NCBI GenBank assembly: GCA_001897035.1
Contig: MKRS01000583.1
Span: 1 to 6,460 of the forward strand
Source of the DNA: Bacteroidales bacterium 45-6
GTDB lineage: Bacteria > Bacteroidota > Bacteroidia > Bacteroidales > Dysgonomonadaceae
Length of the DNA: 6,460 bases
Direction: 5' to 3'
Positions 1 through 5,658 of this stretch are shown piece after piece. The number at the start of each line of letters is the position of its first letter. Positions within the stretch are counted from its first letter, which is position 1. The translations under genes and the position numbers were made by a program. The notes beneath the pieces were generated by a model that was not told the DNA's origin, ran no database searches, and worked only from the letters and a program-made list of their open reading frames with translations.

Positions 1-1
1 T

Positions 2-1591
2 TTCCCGACTGTGCCGGGCGGTGTTCAGCAGGTAATGGTCTCTTTCTTCGATTACAACAACGATGGAAACTTGGATTTGGTCATTTCGGGAACTTATAGC
101 GGTGATTCGCAATCCAGCACGGTGGTTTATAAAAACTCGGGTGCGCCGAACTACACTTACACGATCGACACCAACAACTCGTTGGTCGGGATGCGCACAG
201 GTGGCGACAGCGATTCGCACAAAGGCTTGTCTGCTGTGGATTACAACAACGATGGCTGGGTGGATTTGTTTATGGAAGGATGGTCTGATCCTCTTAGTGG
301 CCGTGTGGTCACATTGTACAAAAACAACCACGGGACATTCGAAAGGCAGACAGCGGCCGTTGGTGGCACGGCGGATTTTGCAGGCATGAATGGCGGATCG
401 TTGCATACGGGCGACGTCAACAACGACGGGTATGCCGATGTGCTTACAACTGGCTATGGAGCCACAGGCTATGAAAGTCTCTTGTATATCAACCAGGGAG
501 ACGGCACGTTTGTCAAGTCGAGTGCAAATTTCCCGGGTATTGAGGCTGGCGAAAGTATTTTCTTCGATGCCAACCACGACGGCTGGCTGGATGTGTTTGT
601 GGCAGGAGTCACCAATTCGGGAGGTTGGAGCTGGCCCGGCAATTTGTACCTGAACAACCAGGACGGAACTTTCACCCTGACTCCCAACACCAACTTGCCA
701 AGTGGAACCCAAGGATATACTGCTTTTGACTACGGGGACATCAACAACGATGGAAAAACAGACCTCTTCGTCATGGTTCCCACCAGTGGCAACTCGGCCA
801 TGTTCTATAACAACGGCGACAACACCTTTTTGAAGGACATTCCGCAAACCGAAGGACGGGCGAGGGCAGGATCGTTGCAATTGGCCGATTTTAACAACGA
901 CAACAAGTTGGATTATTTTGTCTTCGGATGGAGGGACGGCTACACGTTTCCGGACAACACTACCTACGACAGCAACTGGATTGGCACATTCGTGAAAAAC
1001 AATTCGGCGCAAGCAAATCAAGCCCCGAGTGTGCCAACCAATGTTGCGGTGACTCAGGTGGACGGGAAATACAGAATCACCTGGAATAAGTCCACAGATG
1101 ACATCACCCCGCAAAATACACTGAGATATAACCTCTTTGTGACCGACCAAGCGGGAAAAGTCTATGTCTATTCCCCGGCCGACATCACCACGGGCCGGCT
1201 CAAAGCGGGTGTGCCCACTTTGTTGTACAAGAACGAATTCCTGCTTGACCTGCCAAATGGAACTTACACGGTGGGAGTGCAAGCGGTGGATCAGGCAAAT
1301 GTGGCAAGTGCTTTCGCCACGGTGGCCATTTCCGAAACAACAGGCGTGGACAACAAGGTTGATTCGGGCAACATCACGGCGAATGCTGCCAATGGCTACA
1401 TCACGGTTGCCAACAACGGCGCGGCAAAAACATCTTTCAGCCTTGTTGCATTGAATGGAAAGACCCTCTATTCGGGAGTTTGCGAAGCAGGTTTCACGTT
1501 CAAAATTCCTACCCGTTTAGGTCAGGGAGTGTATGTTGTCAAGTTTTCGTCCGAAGGGAAAGGTATCCACAAGAAAGTGTCTGTTTACTAA
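2..1591 (+). CDS. Secreted FG-GAP/VCBS repeat protein with FN3-like domain and T9SS C-terminal sorting domain (5' partial)
   Basis: The frame is open to the left edge, so the true start and signal peptide lie outside the window; the GTG at 11 is only an internal valine. Numbering that codon as residue 1, six calcium-loop motifs of the form D-x-N-x-D-G/N-x-x-D start at residues 14, 77, 135, 186, 243 and 293. This is the FG-GAP/VCBS repeat pattern, known to build beta-propellers. A fibronectin-III-like domain follows at about 339-441 (from APSVPTNVAV, with ITWNKSTDD and a late GTYTVGVQAVD strand). The last 80 residues (about 446-526) match a type A Por/T9SS sorting domain, with NGKTLYSG near 482-489, GQGVYVVKFSS at 504-514 and a terminal KKVSVY. 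In this family that domain sends the protein through the type IX system to the cell surface or medium, and is usually cleaved. Inference: a surface-attached or released protein, perhaps carbohydrate- or protein-binding. No catalytic domain is visible in the part present, though one could lie upstream. Confidence 0.9.
   Translation, partial: FPTVPGGVQQVMVSFFDYNNDGNLDLVISGTYSGDSQSSTVVYKNSGAPNYTYTIDTNNSLVGMRTGGDSDSHKGLSAVDYNNDGWVDLFMEGWSDPLSGRVVTLYKNNHGTFERQTAAVGGTADFAGMNGGSLHTGDVNNDGYADVLTTGYGATGYESLLYINQGDGTFVKSSANFPGIEAGESIFFDANHDGWLDVFVAGVTNSGGWSWPGNLYLNNQDGTFTLTPNTNLPSGTQGYTAFDYGDINNDGKTDLFVMVPTSGNSAMFYNNGDNTFLKDIPQTEGRARAGSLQLADFNNDNKLDYFVFGWRDGYTFPDNTTYDSNWIGTFVKNNSAQANQAPSVPTNVAVTQVDGKYRITWNKSTDDITPQNTLRYNLFVTDQAGKVYVYSPADITTGRLKAGVPTLLYKNEFLLDLPNGTYTVGVQAVDQANVASAFATVAISETTGVDNKVDSGNITANAANGYITVANNGAAKTSFSLVALNGKTLYSGVCEAGFTFKIPTRLGQGVYVVKFSSEGKGIHKKVSVY
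50..913 (+). repeat. Six FG-GAP/VCBS calcium-loop repeats inside the secreted protein gene
   Basis: Six coding repeats each contain a loop with aspartates at positions 1, 5 and 9. Successive loops start 63, 58, 51, 57 and 50 codons apart. The first two share an exact 17-base stretch (gattacaacaacgatgg at 50-66 and 239-255); the rest have diverged at DNA level but keep the NND or NHD core. The sixth loop has Asn in place of the usual Gly (DFNNDNKLD). Propellers of this family often have seven blades, so at least one more repeat may lie left of the window. Confidence 0.8.
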
Positions 1592-1642
1592 AACGATATA
1601 AATAGTTCCCAAGGCTTGCAATGCCATTTCTTCATGTAATCT

Positions 1643-1663
1643 GAACGGGTAGTCCGCCCGTTC
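1643..1663 (+). other. Perfect 7-bp hairpin downstream of the secreted protein gene
   Basis: The arms gaacggg (1643-1649) and cccgttc (1657-1663) pair perfectly around a 7-base loop. No T-run follows, so it is not a classical intrinsic terminator alone. It sits just upstream of a better terminator and could stabilise the 3' end of the mRNA. That role is inferred. Confidence 0.5.
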
Positions 1664-1670
1664 TCAACCA

Positions 1671-1714
1671 ATCGTACCTCGACGGCAGGATTCCTTGCCC
1701 GGGGTGCGATTTTT
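1671..1714 (+). terminator. Intrinsic terminator of the secreted repeat protein gene
   Basis: The outer arms atcgtacc (1671-1678) and ggtgcgat (1703-1710) form 8 pairs including one G-T wobble. The inner arms ggcagg (1684-1689) and cttgcc (1694-1699) form 6 pairs, one of them a wobble, around a 4-base loop. A TTTTT run (1710-1714) follows directly. It lies about 80 bases after the stop codon and ahead of the next promoter, so it should separate this gene from the CNNM gene. Confidence 0.75.
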
Positions 1715-1747
1715 GCTTTCTCGGGGACAATAATTCCCTGCTTTCGA

Positions 1748-1778
1748 TTGTGCTATTCGCTCATTTTATATACATTTG
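1748..1778 (+). promoter_or_regulatory. Bacteroidota-type promoter for the CNNM/CorC gene
   Basis: A -33 element TTG (1748-1750), a 20-base spacer and a -7 box TACATTTG (1771-1778) fit the TTG-N19-21-TAnnTTTG consensus of the primary sigma factor in Bacteroides and relatives. Transcription would begin around 1784-1786. It falls just after a terminator and just before a reading frame, where a promoter is expected. It also argues against translation starting at the GTG at 1750 or the ATG at 1780. Confidence 0.75.
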
Positions 1779-1800
1779 CATGTCACCATCAAATTTAGGT

Positions 1801-3114
1801 ATGCTGCTTAATGTTTTGATTACTTTTTTCCTCGTTTTCATGAACGGCTTCTTTGTGGCAGCCGAATTTGCCATCGTCAAGGTGCGAACTTCCCAGATCG
1901 ACATAAAAATACAAGAGGGTAGGAGCGTTGCAGTTCTTGCCCGTCACATTGTCCATCACTTGGACGCTTACCTTGCTGCCACGCAGTTGGGCATCACCCT
2001 TTCGAGTTTGGGCTTGGGGTGGATCGGCGAACCCGTTGTGTCGAAGATGCTGATTGCCTTGGTGGAGCTTTTCGGCGTTTCGATAGAGCCAAATCTGGCG
2101 CACAGCTTTGCCCTTCCCGTTGCTTTTGTCATCATCACCATCCTGCATATTGTCTTCGGGGAATTGGCCCCCAAGTCGCTCGCCATCCAGCGTTCGGAAG
2201 AGACTACCTATTTCATCGCCTATCCCTTGCGGGTGTTTTATTATATATGCCGTCCTTTCATTTGGATACTCAACGGCATTGCAAACCTTGTGTTGAGAAT
2301 CGTGGGCTTGCACCAGATCTCCGAGACGGAGGCGTACACGCGCGACGAGTTGAAATTATTGGTGAGTCAGGCTCACGAAAGTAGCGGCGAGGATAGCTTG
2401 GAAGATGTCGGTTACAACATCATCAAGAATGCTTTTTCTTTTTCGGAAAGGACTGTTCGGCAGGTCATGGTTCCCCGCACGCAGTTGGTGTCGATTGACG
2501 TGGAGGACTACGACGAACAACAACTGGAACATGTGATCGAGGAAGGCTATTCCCGGATTCCTTGTTTCCAGCACAGCATCGACGACATTGTGGGCATAGT
2601 ACACCTGAAAGACATACTTAAGGAAATGCGTAAAAGCGGCAAAGTGGACATTCGCTCCATCATGCGCCCCGTGTCGTTTGTACCCGAAACCAAGCGCATC
2701 AGCAAGTTGATGCGTGAGTTCCAGTTGAAGCATCAGCAGATTGCCATCGTCCTGAACGAATTTGGTGGAACGGACGGAATCATCACCATGGAGGATATTC
2801 TGGAAGAACTGGTGGGGGAAATCCAGGATGAGTCGGACGATGAAATCCCATTCGTGGAGCATGTTTCGGACAATGTGTATTCGGTGATTGCCATGGCATC
2901 CATCAACAACATCAACGAGCAATTGCCTCACCCTATCGACCGCGAAGGCGAATACGACACGCTGGCCGGATACTTGATCGACAAGTTCGGGCGGATTCCT
3001 CTCACCCGCGACCGGATTGAATCGGACGGCTACGAATTCACGATCCTGAAAAAGGCCAGAAGCTCCATCGCCTTGGTGCAAGTGAGAGACTTGACAGGGC
3101 CGGACGAAGGCTAA
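1801..3114 (+). CDS. CNNM/CorC-family membrane protein with CBS pair ('hemolysin family' protein)
   Basis: A 437-residue inner-membrane protein of the CNNM/CorC family, related to magnesium or cobalt efflux transporters. The 'hemolysin' label is historical and does not imply a toxin. Numbered from the ATG at 1801, the CNNM (DUF21) membrane domain covers about 1-190, with hydrophobic segments near 3-24, 56-92, 101-121 and 138-170. Family signatures are NGFFVAAEFA (15-24), TQLGITLSSLGLGWIGEP (61-78) and GELAPKSLAIQ (120-130). A CBS pair follows at about 220-340 (VMVPRTQLVSID; YSRIPCFQHSIDDIVGIVHLKDIL; then IMRPVSFVPE to MEDILEELVGEIQDE); such pairs usually bind adenine nucleotides. A CorC_HlyC transporter-associated domain closes the protein at about 350-430. 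The start at 1801 is chosen because a promoter covers 1748-1778; the frame is open further up to a GTG at 1750 and an ATG at 1780. Length and domain order are normal. The ion transported cannot be told from sequence. Confidence 0.92.
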   Translation: MLLNVLITFFLVFMNGFFVAAEFAIVKVRTSQIDIKIQEGRSVAVLARHIVHHLDAYLAATQLGITLSSLGLGWIGEPVVSKMLIALVELFGVSIEPNLAHSFALPVAFVIITILHIVFGELAPKSLAIQRSEETTYFIAYPLRVFYYICRPFIWILNGIANLVLRIVGLHQISETEAYTRDELKLLVSQAHESSGEDSLEDVGYNIIKNAFSFSERTVRQVMVPRTQLVSIDVEDYDEQQLEHVIEEGYSRIPCFQHSIDDIVGIVHLKDILKEMRKSGKVDIRSIMRPVSFVPETKRISKLMREFQLKHQQIAIVLNEFGGTDGIITMEDILEELVGEIQDESDDEIPFVEHVSDNVYSVIAMASINNINEQLPHPIDREGEYDTLAGYLIDKFGRIPLTRDRIESDGYEFTILKKARSSIALVQVRDLTGPDEG

Positions 3115-3156
3115 GGAGGCAAATTGCCCGGCAAGCAATCATTTACCATTTCTAAG

Positions 3157-3187
3157 TTGCTCACTCGTGAAGAATCAGCTATCTTTG
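3157..3187 (+). promoter_or_regulatory. Bacteroidota-type promoter for tgt
   Basis: A -33 element TTG (3157-3159), a 20-base spacer and a -7 box TATCTTTG (3180-3187) match the TAnnTTTG consensus fully, with the same spacing as the promoter before the CNNM gene. The likely transcription start is near 3193-3195, giving a leader of only about 10 bases before the tgt ATG. It lies wholly in the 89-base gap after the CNNM stop codon, so tgt should have its own promoter. Confidence 0.75.
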
Positions 3188-3203
3188 CGCAAATTTTTTG
3201 TAA

Positions 3204-4334
3204 ATGCAGTTTGAACTTCAATATACCGATTCCAATTCGAATGCAAGAGCCGGCCTGATTACCACAGACCACGGACAGATAGAAACGCCTATTTTCATGC
3301 CTGTTGGAACGCAGGGCGCCGTCAAAGCGGTTCATTTCACCGAATTGGAGAACGACATCAAGGCCCAGATTATTTTGGGAAATACCTACCACTTGTACCT
3401 TCGTCCGGGATTGGACATTTTGAGGCAATCAGGTGGTTTGCATAAATTTAACGGCTGGAAACACCCGATCCTTACCGATAGTGGTGGTTTCCAGGTGTTT
3501 TCGTTGGCCGCAAACCGCAAGCTGACAGAAGAAGGTGCTATTTTCCGTTCACACATCGATGGCTCGAAGCATATTTTCACACCCGAATCGGTGATGGATA
3601 TAGAACGCACCATCGGTGCCGACATCATCATGGCCTTCGACGAGTGTACGCCCGGCGACGCCGACTATGCCTATGCCAAGAAGTCGCTGGACCTCACCGA
3701 ACGGTGGCTCGATAGGTGTATCGGCCGATTCAACAGCACGGAATGCGAATATGGTTACAAGCAAGCCTTGTTTCCCATTGTGCAAGGTTGCGTGTATCCC
3801 GACCTGCGCAAGCGGGCGGCAGAGAACGTCGCTTCCAAGGGGGCCGACGGCAACGCCATCGGCGGGTTGGCTGTGGGCGAACCCACCGGGAAGATGTATG
3901 AAATGATCGAGGTGGTGAACGAGATATTGCCCAAGGACAAGCCCCGCTACTTGATGGGCGTGGGTACTCCCGCCAACATTCTGGAGGCGATAGAGCGGGG
4001 TGTGGACATGTTTGACTGCATCATGCCCACCCGAAACGGGCGTAATGGACAGATTTTTACGAAAAACGGGATTCTGAACATGCGCAACCAGAAGTGGGCC
4101 AACGACTTTTCGCCGATAGAAGAAGACGGTGCGTCGGTGGTGGACACGCTCTATTCGAAGGCGTATCTTCGCCACTTGTTCATCGCGAATGAAATTTTAG
4201 CCTTGCAGATAGCTTCCATCCACAACCTCGCTTTCTACCTTTGGCTGGTGAAAGAGGCCCGTAAACACATTGTTGCAGGTGATTTTGTGGCGTGGAAAGG
4301 CTCGATCATCGATGCCATTTCGCGCAGGATTTAA
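3204..4334 (+). CDS. tgt: tRNA-guanine(34) transglycosylase (queuine/preQ1 tRNA-ribosyltransferase)
   Basis: Tgt exchanges guanine-34 in the anticodon of tRNAs for Asp, Asn, His and Tyr for preQ1 (or queuine), the key step of queuosine formation in the cytoplasm. The protein has 376 residues, normal for the family. Visible motifs are the TDSGGFQVFSL segment with Asp92, equivalent to the general acid/base Asp89 of E. coli; FDECTP with Asp146 and Cys148, the base-recognition site; Gln194; GGLAVGEP at 220-227; and MFDCIMPTRNGRNGQ with Asp271 as the nucleophile (E. coli Asp264). Cys148 and Val224 match the bacterial, preQ1-using type. Oddly, the zinc motif CxCxxC is absent: by alignment the three positions hold Gly309, Ser311 and Asp314, while the fourth ligand, His340 in IHNL, remains. 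Both flanks align in frame, so this is not a frameshift. From memory, other Bacteroidota Tgt proteins share this loss. The start fits the conserved N-terminus (MQFELQYTDSNSNARAG); no Shine-Dalgarno is seen. Confidence 0.97.
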   Translation: MQFELQYTDSNSNARAGLITTDHGQIETPIFMPVGTQGAVKAVHFTELENDIKAQIILGNTYHLYLRPGLDILRQSGGLHKFNGWKHPILTDSGGFQVFSLAANRKLTEEGAIFRSHIDGSKHIFTPESVMDIERTIGADIIMAFDECTPGDADYAYAKKSLDLTERWLDRCIGRFNSTECEYGYKQALFPIVQGCVYPDLRKRAAENVASKGADGNAIGGLAVGEPTGKMYEMIEVVNEILPKDKPRYLMGVGTPANILEAIERGVDMFDCIMPTRNGRNGQIFTKNGILNMRNQKWANDFSPIEEDGASVVDTLYSKAYLRHLFIANEILALQIASIHNLAFYLWLVKEARKHIVAGDFVAWKGSIIDAISRRI

Positions 4335-4363
4335 TTGTATAAAAAGGTTTTTAGATAAACTTG
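4335..4363 (+). promoter_or_regulatory. Weak promoter candidate between tgt and the LptF/LptG gene
   Basis: TTG (4335-4337) lies 18 bases before TAAACTTG (4356-4363), which matches TAnnTTTG at all but one fixed position. The spacer is shorter than in the two good promoters nearby. No terminator is visible after tgt, so read-through from the tgt promoter is the simpler way to express the next gene. Confidence 0.25.
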
Positions 4364-4382
4364 AAAACGAAACATCGGAGTT

Positions 4383-5459
4383 ATGTTATCGATATTGGAC
4401 AAATACATAATCAAGAAATTTCTCGGGACTTTCGTCTTTTCGATCATCCTGATAATTTCCATTGCCGTTGTGTTCGACGTGAACGAGCAGTTGGACAAGT
4501 TCATCCGCAACGACGCGCCGCTGATGGCTATCATTTTTCAGTACTACGTGAATTTTGTTCCCTATTACACAAATCTATTCAGCTCCTTGTTTGTGTTTAT
4601 TTCGGTGATTTATTTCACCTCCAAAATGGCCGACAACTCGGAGGTGATCGCCATGCTTTCCACCGGCATCAGCTTCAAGCGTATGCTAAGGCCTTACCTT
4701 ATTTCGGCGTTGGTGATTGCCCTTTCCACCTTTATTTTGGGCGGATATGTGATCCCTCCGGCCAATGTTGTCCGTATTAATTTCCAGGAAAGATACATCC
4801 GTAAAAAAAAGAAAGACTACGCCAACAGGGTACAGCTGATGGTGAAACCCGGTGTGATTGCCTACATAGACCGCTACAATGCCAACGAGAAGATGGGCTA
4901 TTCGTTTTCTTTGGACAAGTTCAAGAAAAACGAGCTGGTTTCCCGTTTGACAGCCGAGCGCATTAAGTACAATTCGGGCTACAGTTGGACGGTTTACAAC
5001 TACAATGTACGCACGATGGAGGGTGCGCGCGAAAAAAACAAGTTCGGGCAGCAATTGGACACCACCATCTCCATCATCCCTCAGGATTTTGTTATCTCGT
5101 CCAACGATGCCGAGCAAATGACCACGACTCGCCTGCGGAGTTACATCTCCCGTCAAAAAACACGGGGTATCGGCAATATACAAGATTTTGAAATAGAATA
5201 CTATAAGCGGTTTGCTTCCGCCTTTTCGGCTTTCATCCTCACTGTGATCGGGGCTTCGCTCTCTTCCCGCAAAATCAAGGGGGGGATGGGTGTGAACATC
5301 GGACTGGGACTGCTGTTGAGTGTGTCGTACATTCTTTTCATGACCTTGAGTTCCACTTTTGCCGCATCGGGTTTTGTGAGTCCGATGATTGCCGTTTGGA
5401 TTCCCAATGTCATCTTCGCGGTCATCGCCTGGTTCCTCTACAAGCGGGCGCCGAACTAA
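4383..5459 (+). CDS. LptF/LptG-family lipopolysaccharide export permease
   Basis: A 358-residue inner-membrane protein of the YjgP/YjgQ family. In the Lpt machine, LptF and LptG pair with the ATPase LptB to extract LPS from the inner membrane and pass it to the periplasmic bridge. Hydrophobic helices lie near 13-31, 53-79, 100-123, 276-294, 302-324 and 331-353, giving the six-helix layout. The stretch of about 125-260 between helices 3 and 4 is polar and strand-rich, as expected for the periplasmic beta-jellyroll. The segment ADNSEVIAMLSTGISFKRM (83-101) is the conserved cytoplasmic coupling region that contacts LptB, and the SSRKIKGGMGVNIGLG turn (294-309) is also typical. The ATG at 4383 is chosen because MLSILDKYIIKKFLG is the usual family N-terminus; GGAG at 4377-4380 sits only 2 bases ahead, too close for an ideal ribosome site. 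The gene is 48 bases after tgt and probably shares its transcript. Whether it is the LptF or LptG paralogue cannot be decided here. Confidence 0.92.
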   Translation: MLSILDKYIIKKFLGTFVFSIILIISIAVVFDVNEQLDKFIRNDAPLMAIIFQYYVNFVPYYTNLFSSLFVFISVIYFTSKMADNSEVIAMLSTGISFKRMLRPYLISALVIALSTFILGGYVIPPANVVRINFQERYIRKKKKDYANRVQLMVKPGVIAYIDRYNANEKMGYSFSLDKFKKNELVSRLTAERIKYNSGYSWTVYNYNVRTMEGAREKNKFGQQLDTTISIIPQDFVISSNDAEQMTTTRLRSYISRQKTRGIGNIQDFEIEYYKRFASAFSAFILTVIGASLSSRKIKGGMGVNIGLGLLLSVSYILFMTLSSTFAASGFVSPMIAVWIPNVIFAVIAWFLYKRAPN

Positions 5460-5546
5460 AGCTTTTTAGGCATAGGAAAGAAGATATATAACCCAAGCTG
5501 GGCGAACATTCTTACTTCATTTATCCCCATAAATAGGGAAACCCTT

Positions 5547-5572
5547 CGGAATTTATAAAAAAATAATTTCCG
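5547..5572. other. Imperfect AT-rich inverted repeat with an A-rich loop
   Basis: The arms cggaatttat (5547-5556) and ataatttccg (5563-5572) pair at 9 of 10 positions around a loop of six A residues. It lacks a downstream T-run on either strand, so it is not a standard terminator. It could be an mRNA 3'-end structure for the permease transcript or a protein-binding site; neither is shown by the sequence. Confidence 0.35.
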
Positions 5573-5595
5573 ACACATACTTTTTGTCGTGTAAA

Positions 5596-5627
5596 TTCTT
5601 TCTTTTCATACATATTCCTTTAATTTG
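5596..5627 (+). promoter_or_regulatory. Candidate promoter for the M16 protease gene
   Basis: The box TTAATTTG (5620-5627) matches TAnnTTTG at all but one fixed position. About 20 bases upstream lies a T-rich TTCTT stretch (5596-5600), a poor match to the TTG element. Transcription would start near 5633, leaving a leader of about 26 bases. A second near-match, TACATTTT (5645-5652), is too close to the ATG to be likely. Confidence 0.35.
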
Positions 5628-5658
5628 TGTTAGTAATTAACAAATACATTTTCCGAAT

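Larger units (their letters stand above)
5460..5658. other. AT-rich intergenic region before the M16 protease gene
   Basis: This 199-base gap, AT-rich compared with the genes around it, separates the LPS permease gene from the M16 gene. It holds no convincing reading frame and no clear terminator with a T-run. It does contain an imperfect hairpin and a promoter candidate, listed separately. Confidence 0.6.

Noticed and set aside
1801..3114. A haemolytic toxin
   Set aside because: The 'hemolysin' name for CNNM/CorC proteins is inherited from an early annotation; the domain layout is that of an ion-transport membrane protein.
2356..3138. Minus-strand open frame of 260 codons opposite the CNNM gene
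   Set aside because: It mirrors the codon pattern of the CBS and CorC_HlyC regions on the + strand and has no family signature.
3115..3156. Terminator after the CNNM gene, from the small ggca/tgcc and ttgc/gcaa inverted repeats near 3118-3134
   Set aside because: The stems are only 4 bp with 3-base loops, mutually exclusive, and not followed by a T-run.
4113..4160. Frameshift or sequencing error as the cause of the missing zinc motif in Tgt
   Set aside because: Conserved residues on both sides (DFSPIEE before, YSKAYLRHL after) are in the same frame at normal spacing.
3549..4175. Minus-strand open frame of 208 codons opposite tgt
   Set aside because: The + strand here carries catalytic Tgt motifs throughout; the antisense product resembles no known family.
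4803..5040. Possible programmed -1 frameshift sites in the LPS permease gene (A AAA AAG at about 4805-4811 and A AAA AAC at about 5034-5040)
   Set aside because: Both heptamers are in the right phase, but they encode lysine/asparagine-rich stretches of an intact full-length family protein, and I saw no clear stimulatory hairpin or internal Shine-Dalgarno. A shift at the first would only give a truncated product.
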